Source: Saccharomyces mikatae IFO 1815
Lineage: Eukaryota > Ascomycota > Saccharomycetes > Saccharomycetales > Saccharomycetaceae
Direction: 5' to 3'
Assembly: GCF_947241705.1 (NCBI RefSeq)
Contig: NC_079259.1
Span: 310,001 to 374,000 of the forward strand
DNA: 64,000 bases
Both the position numbers and the translations under genes were made by a program. The notes under the pieces were generated by a model. The model saw nothing but the letters and a program-made list of their open reading frames with translations, was not told where the DNA came from and did not search any database. Positions 45,367 to 58,034 of the stretch are shown piece by piece. Each line of letters starts with the position of its first letter. Within the stretch, counting starts at the first letter, position 1.

Positions 45367-46194
45367 ATGTCTGAAAAACCACAACAAAAACAAGAGGAGA
45401 AACCCCAATCAAGACGTAATTCATTCGCCGTGATTGAATTTACTCCAGAAGTCTTAGATAGATGTTTGAAGCAAGTAGAATTCTACTTTTCTGAATTCAA
45501 CTTTCCATATGACAGGTTCTTGCGCACAACTGCGGAAAAAAACGATGGCTGGGTCCCCATTAGCACCATTGCCACATTCAATCGTATGAAGAAATATAGA
45601 CCAGTGGATAAGGTTATTGAGGCACTACGTAGTTCTGAAATTTTGGAGGTATCTGCTGACGGAGAAAATGTCAAGAGACGTGTTCCATTGGACTTAACTG
45701 CTGCCAGAAATGCGAGAATTGAGCAAAATCAAAGAACTTTGGCTGTCATGAATTTGCCACATGAAGATATCGAAGCTTCTCAAATTCCTGAACTACAAGA
45801 GAACTTGGAAACCTTTTTCAAAAAACTAGGTGAAATCAACCAAGTGCGTTTGAGAAGAGATCACAAGAATAAGAAATTCAATGGTACAGTCTTGGTAGAA
45901 TTCAAGACGATTCCAGAATGCGAAGCCTTCTTGAAGTCGTATTCTAACGACGATGAGTCCAATGAAATTCTGTCATACGAAGGTAAGAAACTAAGCGTTT
46001 TAACGAAGAAGCAATTTGATTTGCAAAGAGAGGCCTCTAAATCTAAAAACTTTAGTGGTAGATCAAGATCTTTCAACAGTCATAAAAAAAAAAACGTGCC
46101 CAAGTTTTCCAAAAACAAGAAGAAAGACGACAAGGAAGAATCCAAAGAGGAGTCCTCTGCCATTGCCGATGACGATGAGGAACATAAGGAATGA
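45367..46194 (+). CDS. LHP1: La protein homologue Lhp1
   Basis: Lhp1 binds the 3' UUU-OH ends of new Pol III transcripts and protects pre-tRNAs and other small RNAs in the nucleus. The 275-residue product has the La motif at about 30-115 ([18 protein letters not shown], then [18 protein letters not shown]), an RRM at about 123-215 and a basic Ser/Lys-rich tail with an acidic end. The length equals S. cerevisiae (275). The gene is intact. Confidence 0.97.
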   Translation: MSEKPQQKQEEKPQSRRNSFAVIEFTPEVLDRCLKQVEFYFSEFNFPYDRFLRTTAEKNDGWVPISTIATFNRMKKYRPVDKVIEALRSSEILEVSADGENVKRRVPLDLTAARNARIEQNQRTLAVMNLPHEDIEASQIPELQENLETFFKKLGEINQVRLRRDHKNKKFNGTVLVEFKTIPECEAFLKSYSNDDESNEILSYEGKKLSVLTKKQFDLQREASKSKNFSGRSRSFNSHKKKNVPKFSKNKKKDDKEESKEESSAIADDDEEHKE

Positions 46195-46494
46195 TTCTTG
46201 TGTCTTCTCTTGAACTCTTATCTCATTATCATAGCATATTCAGAATATATGTACCGACATATGTATTCAATAGAAATACTAGTATGAACAACAAAATATT
46301 ACTAGATTTTTATATTATAACATATTAATTATTACTTTATTAATTTTTTTTGATATTAATAATACACTTACTCTGAGAAAGAACGGAAAACGGCTTGTCC
46401 ATGTATAAAAAAACAAAATAGAATCAAGCAGAGATGTGCGAACGACCATGAAAAATAATGTCCCCATATCCGTCAAGTTGATATTTTCGTTCTT

Positions 46495-47304
46495 TCATTG
46501 CCTTCTTTTCAAAGCATTGATTTTTCTTGCCGTTAAAGATAGTCGCTTGCGAGGATTGTACCAACCGCCGTTATCAGCCGGCATAGGAGCCGGCGTTGCA
46601 TAGTTACTATCAGCTGTAATCGTGTACGACCACCCTGGCGTTACAGTAGTATGTTGATCAACAGAATTTCTTAGGGTGTAGTAGTATGTTACTTCACTAG
46701 TAGCGTATTTTCTCTTCCATGTCTTTGCCGTTACCCTTGTAGCCGGTTGGAGTTGCATAGGGGCATATTTTACAACACCTGTTTGCAAATTGTAAGGAAC
46801 GGTAAAACTCTTAGAATCGATGGTGGCACCAAGATCTCCCGTGGTAATTCTTGTCTGTGCTTCGGGTGCAATGGTTATCATGCTCGGATTAGCCAATTTT
46901 GAACCTACCATCCCTTTCAGTTTGAACCTGTTAGTATAATGGATGGTATAACCAATAGCAGTTTGTGCAAAGACCTGAATAAAATAAACACCGTCTGTTC
47001 CAACAGTGTTTTCTATGATAGCATTAAACTCGTTGCCTGTCAATTCTGTTGCAGCCAGGGTTTGAAGCGTAGCCATTGCTTCGATCATAGCATTAGTTCC
47101 CGAGCACAGAATAAACGTATATTTAATAAACTCTTTCTCCTGAGGAGTGTTATCTGTATGCATCCATTTTACTTTGATGGTGGCCTGACTTGAACCTGAT
47201 AAGTCATAAACGGAGTTAGGTTCTGGCGCCACAATAGCCACATCGCAATACCCCATTTTAAACCTTACCAAAAAAAAAAGTGCTAAGAATGATACTACCA
47301 GCAT
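46495..47304 (-). CDS. KNH1: Knh1, Kre9-family secreted beta-1,6-glucan assembly protein
   Basis: Knh1 is a secreted O-mannosylated protein that, with its paralogue Kre9, is needed for cell-wall beta-1,6-glucan. The 269-residue product begins with a signal peptide (MLVVSFLALFFLVRF, cleavage about residue 20). The Kre9-type fold follows, with VAIVAPEPNSVYDLSG near 23-38 and GYTIHYTNRFKLKG near 117-130. A Lys/Arg-rich C-terminus (RKRLSLTARKINALKRRQ) also occurs in the family. S. cerevisiae Knh1 has 268 residues. Confidence 0.95.
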   Translation of the reverse strand: MLVVSFLALFFLVRFKMGYCDVAIVAPEPNSVYDLSGSSQATIKVKWMHTDNTPQEKEFIKYTFILCSGTNAMIEAMATLQTLAATELTGNEFNAIIENTVGTDGVYFIQVFAQTAIGYTIHYTNRFKLKGMVGSKLANPSMITIAPEAQTRITTGDLGATIDSKSFTVPYNLQTGVVKYAPMQLQPATRVTAKTWKRKYATSEVTYYYTLRNSVDQHTTVTPGWSYTITADSNYATPAPMPADNGGWYNPRKRLSLTARKINALKRRQ

Positions 47305-48004
47305 ATCTTCTACGTGTTAGATTTGGTTTTGTTATTTTATTACCTGCAGGGTTCACAATTTACTTGAGAAACGAATGTAATATTGTATTTTTACCTTTTA
47401 CTGTTGTGAGATTGCATCCAAGAATTTTATAAGTCATGCAAGTAGGCATCCACATAAAGAGTACATGAACCTTTACACGACCTTCTTTACATGTTCATTC
47501 TTTTGAGAAGGAAAAGGGGAAAATGGTTTAAAGGAAGTGTACTCTTAGTTGGAGTAAGTCAACAATGATGAAAAAAAGAAATCCGCAAAGACTGGATTTA
47601 CGCAATGGCCACTTTCTCACGTGAAAAGAAACAGAAGTGCAGCTTCGAAGGTTCGCGACCCTTTCAAGGGACACGCCGCGATGCAAAGAAAAACAGATAA
47701 CGTGGGGGCGGCTAAAAAAAGCAATTCAATAATGGTTGCGATCCAGTGCTTCAACCCGGCGGGCTTATAATCCGATTCGGGCCCAGGCTTTATATCAGAA
47801 AATAATATAAAAGATAAATCTAAACGACCGGAAAAGAGAAAAGAGAAACAAAATCACCAGAGAAGCGTATTAATGTAGCTTAACGTAACAAAGAGTCACG
47901 CAGAATGATGTATATTGGAGCATAAATAAAAAAATAAATATATGTGTATGTTTCTGTCTCTGTATGAACGGCAATGTGGCCCGATGAAACAATCTGTGCG
48001 TGTT
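47305..48004. other. KNH1 upstream / STP4 3' spacer
   Basis: A 700-bp spacer. It holds TCACGTGA at 47617-47624 and a locally GC-rich stretch (about 47690-47790) that stands out from the AT-rich background. I see no open frame or RNA gene; most of it is probably KNH1 promoter. Confidence 0.4.
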
Positions 48005-49474
48005 TTAATGATATGTGTAGCCACATCCTTTCCCCACATGCTTATTTAGCCAGACGTCAACGTTAGGAAATTGTAGTCCACAGTGCTTGCACTTTCCCGG
48101 CACAATACCTCTATCTTCCTTCTTAGTTTTAGGCGGGTATTCGAAATGCAAGGCCTTTAGGTGATTTTTGAAAGTATCGCAACGCGAAAAGACACCTGTT
48201 TGATGGCAATTTATTGGCTCGAAATAAAGCGATCTTGACTTGTGAGGGTAGACTTCCATGTCCAAATTGATAAGAGTGGAATTGTAAGGACATTTAAATG
48301 CACCCTTGATCTTGTATAGTGATTTTAGTTGGTTTTTCTTCAGTAGTTTCGTCTCTTCGGAGGAGGACGATGAGGCATCCGCTTTATCCGTTGAGTCGTT
48401 GCCGTCTTTATCTACGGAGGTACGGGCTGTGTCATCTACATCGTCGGTTCCGCTGTTACTATTAGGATCCCTTTCATATATCTGCATGAATTCATCCTTC
48501 CAATGGCGTTTCTTGTGCCTTATCAGATCATTGTTCCTGGCAAAGCCACGTTGACAGATGGGACACTTATGTGGTCTGTCTTCTGGGGTTAAATGAGTGG
48601 ATTTATGGGTAGATAAGTTGGCGTAGAAGTTGTGGCATATGGGACATTCCTTTTTCTTTCTTTGTTTCGTTATTTTGGCAGAATCCTTTAGAGATGAGGA
48701 ATACTTGTTTGAATGTTCGTTAGTTAATGGAGAATGAATAGACGGTAGGGTAGAGACACTGATACTGCTGTTGAATTGCTGTTGTTGCTTGGCGACCAAG
48801 GGTGGGAATCCGTTGGCTGGCAGACTAGATACGGATTTTGATCTCGGTACGTTGTCCACTGTAGGTGGCAATATACTTTGGTGCTGAGCAGGTGGTGAGG
48901 GCGTGATAGTCTTCATACCAGTGGTAGTGTTAGAGTTGCAGAATGACATGTCATGCCTGTGATTATCCAGCACGCTTCTTGGGACGGGAGAGGTAAAGTT
49001 GGCGTGCAAAGAGTTTGATCTACCATTGAATTCCCTTTCTGCGACAGTGATCAAGTTAGTGAATGAAGAGATGGGTGGCAAAATAACATGGCTCGAGCTA
49101 TTAGAAGACTGCGGTGTAGGGGAGTGACTATGAGGGAAATAAAATTTAGAATTATGTGCCAATGTCACATTGTCTATAGGCGAACTCGTGATGGACTGGC
49201 ATGCAGAGGAGTTATAAGAAGAGTATGATGTGGTTAATGGTGGAGGCCGAAATGAATTCAATGCAGAACTGAGAGTCGAGCGGGAGGACGACGTTGTACT
49301 GGACAACAATGGCAAAGATGGATCTATCAAATGATGAATGGTGCCATGGGGCGAAACCGTTGGGTTTGGCATTTTTTCCGGAGTGTCTATAAAGGGAGGA
49401 TTTCTTGATAAAGCCATAGTTTCATGGGACATTATTGAATCTATGCTTGACGCAAAAGAAGGTGATACAGGCAT
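48005..49474 (-). CDS. STP4: zinc-finger transcription factor Stp4
   Basis: Stp4 is a C2H2 zinc-finger protein of the Stp1-4 family; Stp1 and Stp2 control amino-acid permease genes, while the role of Stp4 is less clear. The 489-residue product has a Ser/Pro/Thr-rich N-terminal half. C2H2 fingers lie near 274-291 (CPICHNFYANLSTHKSTH) and 303-323 (CPICQRGFARNNDLIRHKKRH), with a further Cys/His cluster near the C-terminus (CKHCGLQF...HVGKGC). The ATG at 49472-49474 matches S. cerevisiae (490). The frame is open 28 more codons but only to a TTG. Confidence 0.94.
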   Translation of the reverse strand: MPVSPSFASSIDSIMSHETMALSRNPPFIDTPEKMPNPTVSPHGTIHHLIDPSLPLLSSTTSSSRSTLSSALNSFRPPPLTTSYSSYNSSACQSITSSPIDNVTLAHNSKFYFPHSHSPTPQSSNSSSHVILPPISSFTNLITVAEREFNGRSNSLHANFTSPVPRSVLDNHRHDMSFCNSNTTTGMKTITPSPPAQHQSILPPTVDNVPRSKSVSSLPANGFPPLVAKQQQQFNSSISVSTLPSIHSPLTNEHSNKYSSSLKDSAKITKQRKKKECPICHNFYANLSTHKSTHLTPEDRPHKCPICQRGFARNNDLIRHKKRHWKDEFMQIYERDPNSNSGTDDVDDTARTSVDKDGNDSTDKADASSSSSEETKLLKKNQLKSLYKIKGAFKCPYNSTLINLDMEVYPHKSRSLYFEPINCHQTGVFSRCDTFKNHLKALHFEYPPKTKKEDRGIVPGKCKHCGLQFPNVDVWLNKHVGKGCGYTYH

Positions 49475-51024
49475 AGGGGTGATCAAAGAAGTAGAAGCGT
49501 GTATTGCAAGCGCTCTAATTTTACCACTTCTGCAGATTGAAAAAAAAGGGTTCGACAAGAACTAAGACACCCTAATCACAGTGTAGCCAATTTCCTTTAT
49601 AATTTCCATCTTAACCTAGAGTATGTATATATATATATATATATATGTGGACGAAAATATGCGGTTTTCAGAAATAGACAGAATAAAGAACGCACACATG
49701 CAGCTTTAACTTTCAAGAAATGTGCTTTTTTTTTCGCTCTCTGTTTCTCTCCGAATGGGAAGATATCAGAAGAAGAAAACAAAGGAACAAAAAAAGAGAG
49801 AAGACTGAAACAGCGAGGAGAACATTACGTACATACAAGCAGTTTAACTAACCATACCACTAACAATACCCCTAGCAAACAACGCTTCAGAGATATATTT
49901 GGGAGTTTTTAGCCACGGGCCATAAGGAAAGTAAGAGACAAATTGAGCAATAACCGCATGGGGTTTTCCAACAGCCACTACCAAATTGTGTGACAGCCAA
50001 GCGAGAATCAATGCGGCTATTAAAGATCTGTTTTCCTCTATACAAAGGTTAGACCAGACCAAAAACGAAAGAAGAAGTAAAAAATCCGGGATTCCTCGCC
50101 CAATTCAGGTCACATCCGACAGGGCATTCCCGGATTATATTTCCTCAATTTCTGTGCCGGTGTGTATAAATGTCGGCCCGGAACTTGATCCCCCGGACTA
50201 ATTAAGTTCCGGGAACGCGTGCAAGCCGTCCCGCGTGTGAATGGCTAAGAAGCCGTCGGGGAAAAAAAAATAACGCAAACGTGGGCTCCCCTTCCCCTGT
50301 GCGGCCATATCGTGCCTCCCCACCATTTGCCTCCTAAGCGGCCGTTGCGTGTGGTTCTTTTTTGGATGGTTGTTGCTGATTTTTTACTACCGCGGGGTTT
50401 GACTAGCAAGCAAATTGCAAAGCCGCGGCGGTTCCCGGAAAAAGAAAGAGAAAGCTCAAGACAGATTGGTCAAGGTTAGGACGACGCAGGGGAAGAAAAA
50501 GAAATTCAAGAAAAAAAAAATAAAGAAGAAATAAAAGGGGCGGAAATACACAGCCGCGGGTAACGTAGAGTGGCGCGAACCTGCGTTCCGTGTATAGTGA
50601 CTATCTATCGTGATGTGTGCCTATGCGGGTAACTGCTACTGGGGAAAGTTTCCTGTATTTTTTTCTTCTCTCTTTGATTTCTTGCTCGCTTTATTTCTTC
50701 GCTCATGTGGACGGTAAAAAAAAAACATACATCGAAACCCAGCAAAATTTAAAAAGTTATGGCCCTGAGTCTGAATAAAGTGGTGCTTGCATTACTATCA
50801 CATGGAGCATTGTAAAGCTACATACGGTAGACAAAAAAGAAAAGGAACAATACAATAAGTTGTCGTCATACTATCATTAGCGTACAGATAAAGGACTTTT
50901 GTGTACACTGCCCCTCTTTCTCATCCTGTTATATTCTTCAGTCCCCTTCTTGCTCTTTTTAGATCCGACATTACAAAATAGAAATATTGTTTTAGCTCAA
51001 AGTATAATAATAGGAACAATAACG
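49475..51024. promoter_or_regulatory. long divergent STP4/SIT4 promoter region
   Basis: A 1.55-kb spacer between divergent genes, the longest ordinary gap in the window. It contains an alternating TA run (about 49628-49647) near STP4 and a GC-rich segment (about 50150-50460) with repeated CCGCGG. Two perfect CGGGTAA Reb1 sites at 50557-50563 and 50626-50632 lie on the SIT4 side. No protein or RNA gene is supported. Confidence 0.5.
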
Positions 51025-51960
51025 ATGGTATCTAGAGGCCCCGATGAATGGCTTGAAACTATCAAGAAATGTCAGGCGCTGACTGAAAATGAAATGAAAC
51101 AACTATGTGAGATGGTGAAAGAACTGTTGATGGAGGAAAGTAACATTCAGCCCGTTCAAACACCCGTCACGGTATGCGGTGACATTCACGGCCAATTTCA
51201 CGACCTGTTAGAGCTATTCCGCACAGCAGGTGGCTTCCCTGACGATATAAACTACATTTTTTTGGGCGATTACGTGGATCGTGGTTACTATAGTTTGGAA
51301 ACTTTTACACTTTTAATGTGTCTAAAAGTCAAGTACCCAGCAAAGATAACTTTGGTTAGAGGAAACCATGAGTCTAGACAAATTACTCAAGTTTATGGGT
51401 TCTACGAAGAATGTCTGAATAAATATGGATCTACCACCGTATGGAAATACTGTTGTCAAGTCTTTGATTTTTTGACGCTGGCCGCTATCATCGACGGTAA
51501 GATCTTATGTGTGCACGGTGGGCTGTCTCCCGAGATTAGAATGCTCGACCAAATCAGAGTCTTGTCGAGAGCTCAAGAAGTGCCCCATGAGGGTGGGTTC
51601 TCGGACCTGCTTTGGTCAGACCCGGACAATGTAGAAGCCTGGCAAGTTTCTCCTCGTGGTGCAGGATGGCTTTTCGGAAGCAAAGTTGCCAGAGAATTCA
51701 ACCATGTCAATGGACTGAACCTCATTGCCCGGGCTCACCAATTGGTGATGGAAGGATTTAAATATCATTTCCCTGAAAAGGACGTCGTCACCGTGTGGTC
51801 CGCGCCAAACTACTGTTACAGATGCGGTAATGTCGCAAGCGTAATGAAGGTAGATGAGGATTTGGAACCCACTTTCAAAATCTTTTCTGCTGTTCCTGAT
51901 GATTACATAAGAGAGTCAACAGCAAATCACAATAACCAAAGAGCTGGCTATTTCTTGTAA
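51025..51960 (+). CDS. SIT4: PP2A-like Ser/Thr phosphatase Sit4 (PP6 type)
   Basis: Sit4 is the PP6-type catalytic subunit that works with Sap proteins in G1 progression, TORC1/Tap42 signalling and tRNA Elongator control. The 311-residue enzyme has all metal and phosphate motifs: GDIHG (52-56), GDYVDRG (81-87), GNHE (113-116), CVHGGLSP and the [12 protein letters not shown] loop. It ends GYFL, close to the PP2A tail. The sequence appears identical to S. cerevisiae. The ATG at 51025 is chosen by family; the frame is open 42 residues further up (first in-frame ATG at 50899), without family support. Confidence 0.98.
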   Translation: MVSRGPDEWLETIKKCQALTENEMKQLCEMVKELLMEESNIQPVQTPVTVCGDIHGQFHDLLELFRTAGGFPDDINYIFLGDYVDRGYYSLETFTLLMCLKVKYPAKITLVRGNHESRQITQVYGFYEECLNKYGSTTVWKYCCQVFDFLTLAAIIDGKILCVHGGLSPEIRMLDQIRVLSRAQEVPHEGGFSDLLWSDPDNVEAWQVSPRGAGWLFGSKVAREFNHVNGLNLIARAHQLVMEGFKYHFPEKDVVTVWSAPNYCYRCGNVASVMKVDEDLEPTFKIFSAVPDDYIRESTANHNNQRAGYFL

Positions 51961-53817
<1,857 letters not shown>

Positions 53818-53962
53818 TTTTCCAAAAGCAGCAAGAGTGAAAAGTTGATAATATTAGAATCGTGACCCTGTATATACAAATTAAATAGTTTTATCAGAAC
53901 AATATAAACATTTAATAACAATAACACCTGCATTTTATCATTTCCCTTCCGCAGAATGGTGT

Positions 53963-54883
53963 TTAATTTTTAATTCTACCGGCTCTTTCTAAGGTGTCGT
54001 CGACTAGATACCAGCCAGGATAGTAATCGCCATGGTATCCGCTAAACCTTTCTTTATCCACCACGGAAATAGGTGACGTGTTTATAAGGGATTTGTGATC
54101 ATCTTCTGCATTCTTGCTGAAAGCATGATTGATTTCCCACCCAAAATGTAAAGTCACATTATTGCAATCTTTTTTCAAATGTGGGTTTGGCAAGGAGTTG
54201 TTAATTCCACCAATTGATGTAAACCCTTTCCCGTACAATCCACAAATTGGCTCATTAGAATACAATAAGAAACTCCATATATTGGTTAAGTCCCAGTGTA
54301 AAAGAGGCTGTAACCTAATAAAATCAGGCCAATTAGAGTCTGTTCTTTGAATAGGTTTTAGTGTTTCGCCGTACGGATCCGTGTGCCTAATACCTATCAC
54401 TATGGCTTCGGTCTCAGGGTATATCTTTATGAAATCTCTGAATGCATCTGCCATATTGATGGACGCTCCTGATTGTCTTTGCGATTCGTACAAAGACAGA
54501 CAATATCGCTCTGAGGTTTCCAGTACGAAATTTTCTAATGTGGGGAAAGTTTCTTCCTGATCAATGAAAACTGTTGGAAGTCTTTGCATGGGGAAGCTTT
54601 GAAACTCGAAGTCAAATTGAGAGTTTTGAGCTTTAATGAAGAAGTATTCCCATAAACAACTCAAGTATAATAAAAGTAATACTTGACAATCTTTCCCACC
54701 ATTGTATGAAAATGATATTTCCCCATTCAGTGGACTCCAACGTACAAAGATTTCATTTAGTAGGTACTTTCTTGTCAACCGTATTGCTTCTTGTGTACTT
54801 GCTATTATCTGAGATTTTTGATGTATATGTAAGTAGGAGTTTGTTATTTCATAGCACAACTCGGCAGCCTTACTCAATTGCAT
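53963..54883 (-). CDS. FAD1: FAD synthetase Fad1
   Basis: Fad1 adenylates FMN to make FAD in the cytosol and is essential. The 306-residue enzyme belongs to the PAPS-reductase-like ATP pyrophosphatase superfamily. The P-loop-like SYNGGKDCQVLL is at 59-70, and further conserved blocks are IGIRHTDPYGE near 164-174 and LQPLLHWDLTNIWSFL near 192-207. The C-terminus is YHGDYYPGWYLVDDTLERAGR. The length equals S. cerevisiae (306). The gene is intact. Confidence 0.96.
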   Translation of the reverse strand: MQLSKAAELCYEITNSYLHIHQKSQIIASTQEAIRLTRKYLLNEIFVRWSPLNGEISFSYNGGKDCQVLLLLYLSCLWEYFFIKAQNSQFDFEFQSFPMQRLPTVFIDQEETFPTLENFVLETSERYCLSLYESQRQSGASINMADAFRDFIKIYPETEAIVIGIRHTDPYGETLKPIQRTDSNWPDFIRLQPLLHWDLTNIWSFLLYSNEPICGLYGKGFTSIGGINNSLPNPHLKKDCNNVTLHFGWEINHAFSKNAEDDHKSLINTSPISVVDKERFSGYHGDYYPGWYLVDDTLERAGRIKN

Positions 54884-55219
54884 ATCGTGCTCCCCTATTT
54901 GTTTTCTACTTCTTGCTAATATTGGCTTTTAAACGTGGAACCTATATCTGTTCCTTTCAATCTTGATGAGCAAAATTTCTCAAAGATTCTTCCACGCTTT
55001 TCCTATTGACAGGTTTCTACTATCTAACGTAAGGTATTCCTTTATTGTTAGTATATGTCCAATTTTTTGAGCTCTTCCCATCCTTTTGTTTGCCTCGGAC
55101 TGTGCGAATGCGAAGCTTGCGGACAAGCTGACTAAAAAAAAGCTGGAATAATGCTACAATTCTGTATTGCTTTAAACCTCGACGTATATATACGAAATTA
55201 TTTACAAGATTTGAATTTT
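54884..55219. other. FAD1 upstream / MTF2 3' spacer
   Basis: 336-bp spacer, no gene seen. Confidence 0.5.
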
Positions 55220-56542
55220 TTACCTGTCCCTAGTCAGGTTTTTTTTGAGACTCTTTAGATAATTTTCAACAATAAGTAAATCATTATTGGTGTCTTTATT
55301 CCATAAGACACCCACATTAACAATTTTATTGTCCCCTGGTAGAACACCCTCATTGACATCACGTTGCCCTTCTGTTTCAAGGAAGACATCGTCATTCAAG
55401 CTTCTCATTTCTTTCGTAATCTTATCTAATATATCCACAGTTTCGATATTTCCGATGACACCATTGACGCTCATCTCAGTAACCACACGTCTCAGATAGC
55501 GAATATTCTGAAAATTTTCCCATAATAATCCAATTAGCAAATTGTAGAAATCGACATTACAAATTGTTAAATATAATGACACGTCTATATTATTTTTGCA
55601 TTCGTTATAGACATATGATATCAATGTGTATTTTCTGTCTGCTGGAAACTCAAAATCACTTAATGTAAGTGACTTGACTATAATGTACGGTAAAGTTATA
55701 CTAAAAGGTTTTGGTAGTTCAGTCGGTTTATTCATACATGATTTTTTAATATCCTCGAAAATGTTTGAGGATTCTGTATCCAATCTTAACTCCAGGTCTT
55801 TGTCCCTTCTCTTGTAAACTTCCAACAGCCGTTCCAGGTATTTTAAAAGATCATAGTCATTTTTCACAACTTCACGTAGGTAATCGATATGGGGTTTCAG
55901 AACCTGGTCTAGTGTAGATTGGTAGCGAATTTTATTACTAATTTCTTGCATCACTTCCTCACTAAATTTGACATTCAAGTGCGAAACTGGTTTTCCAGAA
56001 GTTTTAGCACTAAATTCTTTGTACTGGTCAATATTTAGCGCTTCCCGTTTTCTTTCACTAACACTATCTTCCTCGTCGAATATTTTTTCAAGTAAAGTTC
56101 TCGTTTGTTCACTTATGGTCGCAGTGCCGATTGAAGAATATCCCGCCCGTTGATACACGTAATCATTGTCTACATTTTCTTTCAAAAATTCGTGATCCTT
56201 ATTTGGAAGCTTTCTTTGAGCTTTTTGACTGTGATTAAAGACGATTTTTTCTTTCTTAATAGTGGTTCCCTTGGCATTATCATAGAGCCCGTTGTAATAC
56301 TTATCAATTATTTTGCTAGCATTAGTGTGCCTCATGTTTTCAACCCTTGCTCCAGCTTCAAACGATTCACCAAACACCTTACGTTCCTCCTCAAGAGTTT
56401 CCTCAAACGTCTTTTCATCTGAAGTTCTTTCAACTTTGTAGGTTTTTCCATCTTTTAAGTTAGATTCACTCAGCAAGCATCTATGGATATTGTGTATGCA
56501 TCTATAATTAAATCGTTTTGAAATATATGATGCATTGATCAT
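55220..56542 (-). CDS. MTF2: mitochondrial RNA-processing/translation factor Mtf2 (Nam1)
   Basis: Mtf2/Nam1 is a mitochondrial matrix protein that interacts with mitochondrial RNA polymerase Rpo41 and supports stability, splicing and translation of mitochondrial mRNAs, especially COX1 and ATP8/6. The 440-residue product starts with a basic, Ser/Arg-containing presequence (SYISKRFNYRCIHNIHR) without acidic residues. No catalytic motif is visible. The length equals S. cerevisiae YDL044C (440). The assignment is by position, length and similarity. Confidence 0.92.
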   Translation of the reverse strand: MINASYISKRFNYRCIHNIHRCLLSESNLKDGKTYKVERTSDEKTFEETLEEERKVFGESFEAGARVENMRHTNASKIIDKYYNGLYDNAKGTTIKKEKIVFNHSQKAQRKLPNKDHEFLKENVDNDYVYQRAGYSSIGTATISEQTRTLLEKIFDEEDSVSERKREALNIDQYKEFSAKTSGKPVSHLNVKFSEEVMQEISNKIRYQSTLDQVLKPHIDYLREVVKNDYDLLKYLERLLEVYKRRDKDLELRLDTESSNIFEDIKKSCMNKPTELPKPFSITLPYIIVKSLTLSDFEFPADRKYTLISYVYNECKNNIDVSLYLTICNVDFYNLLIGLLWENFQNIRYLRRVVTEMSVNGVIGNIETVDILDKITKEMRSLNDDVFLETEGQRDVNEGVLPGDNKIVNVGVLWNKDTNNDLLIVENYLKSLKKNLTRDR

Positions 56543-56946
56543 TGTATAATCTATTGGTCTCTTCTTACTTTTCTTGGTTTTTGCTTTTCGATAATATCTT
56601 AGGTTCGTTAAATATCATCACACTTTTTCGGGTATATACGCCTAAAAGTACATTTTCTGAATAAACATGTATGTACGTTATAAATGTTAGATAGTGTTGA
56701 TGAATGGAGACATAAATACTTCACTCGGGAGAAAGAGTAAAGAACATGAACAGTATTGTTTTTTTCAAAACTTTTATTTCGAAAAAGAATATAGGTCATG
56801 ATGATCTTACTCCCAAATAGCAAGTGCGTACGGAGTGGGAAATTTGCCAAAATGTCATCCAGACACACCTGTTCCTCTTTCAATTACTGTAAGACCTAGC
56901 ACGCTCTTGGTTGCATGTCCTAATTTACTGTTGCCCTAAAAACACC
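56543..56946. other. MTF2 upstream / PRP11 3' spacer
   Basis: 404-bp spacer. An antisense frame at 56608-56883 has no supporting features. No gene called. Confidence 0.5.
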
Positions 56947-57747
56947 TCAAGCGCCAGTTTGTTCTTGTTCCTCTTGTTTAAAGAAAAGTTGAACGTAATA
57001 CAGTTTTGAAACAGCATCCCAAAATGTACATTTTCCATTTAGCTCATCTACTCCATCCTTATAAGAGTTCATCTCATCGTTTCCGCCGAAAAGTATCTCG
57101 TTTGGAGGTAGCTCAATGGCAACGTTTTCGAAAGGTTCATATGCAATGACTAAAAATTTTCTTCCCTTCTGCTTTGAATCTGACAATTCTAGTCCTGATA
57201 CGATTCTAATGAGAGGTGGAATGTTGATCATATTACTCTTACCATCGTCATTTTCTCTGGCTTCACCACTATAGTTGACCTGAATAGCCAGACCTACCAA
57301 TCCAGTTTTCGGATTTTTTATAGTAGCTACTCTAGAAATGGGAATCACACCATTGTTTCTTAAAGATCGCTTAGCTTCAATTATCTTTTGTTCTTGCTGG
57401 AAATCCTGGGTTGTTTGGCCTTCTTTTCCATGATTATTTTTCTCTATGCTGATACCTCGCCTCAATACATTTAATCCATGCTTTTTACCACCCAGATGTC
57501 TTTCAACACTAGACCACGACATGTGCATTGTATTACATAGTTTACAAACTAATTTACCGGAGTGGTTTTTGTAAATGTACGGGTTGGATCTTACTTGATT
57601 CTCTTCCTCATCTTGGAAAGTGTACGGTACATCTTCACCTTTGTTAAGCAAAGATTCAACTTCTTTTCTTCGCTGTAGGTTGAACTGCGATTCTGAGGCT
57701 ATGCCACCACCACCTTTCTTGGACCCAACACCTTCTAAATAGTTCAT
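56947..57747 (-). CDS. PRP11: splicing factor Prp11 (SF3a66)
   Basis: Prp11 is the SF3a66 subunit of the U2 snRNP SF3a complex (with Prp9 and Prp21), needed for prespliceosome formation. The 266-residue product carries one U1/matrin-type C2H2 zinc finger: Cys68, Cys71, His84 and His90 (CKLCNTMHMSWSSVERHLGGKKH). It is preceded by the conserved NPYIYKNHSGKLVC and followed by the PRP11/SF3a66 C-terminal domain. The length equals S. cerevisiae YDL043C (266). Confidence 0.96.
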   Translation of the reverse strand: MNYLEGVGSKKGGGGIASESQFNLQRRKEVESLLNKGEDVPYTFQDEEENQVRSNPYIYKNHSGKLVCKLCNTMHMSWSSVERHLGGKKHGLNVLRRGISIEKNNHGKEGQTTQDFQQEQKIIEAKRSLRNNGVIPISRVATIKNPKTGLVGLAIQVNYSGEARENDDGKSNMINIPPLIRIVSGLELSDSKQKGRKFLVIAYEPFENVAIELPPNEILFGGNDEMNSYKDGVDELNGKCTFWDAVSKLYYVQLFFKQEEQEQTGA

Positions 57748-58034
57748 TTTGAATGCATAGATGCGCTGAATAACTCAAATTTGGTGTTCTTCTTATCACT
57801 TTCGTAAGGCTATTATTTAACCTTGTCTCAATCACAGCTTTTTTTTCCATTTTTTTAGCGAAATGGGCGGTATATAGATATGTATATACAAACGTAATAT
57901 TTCACCCGGAACAACTATAGTAGTGAAAGCGTATTATAACTGACTACAATGATTAAACTGAGAGGAAATTATCTGCTATATTATGTATACTGATACCGAA
58001 TTGTCACTTTTTTAAATATTAAATAACTCTGTAG

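Noticed and set aside
47640-47670. B-box-like GGTTCGCGACC suggesting a tRNA
   Set aside because: No A box, no cloverleaf and no pairing acceptor ends nearby.
50899-51024. N-terminal 42-residue extension of SIT4
   Set aside because: The hydrophobic extension is absent from all PP2A/PP6 family members known to me, and the ATG at 51025 gives exact family length.
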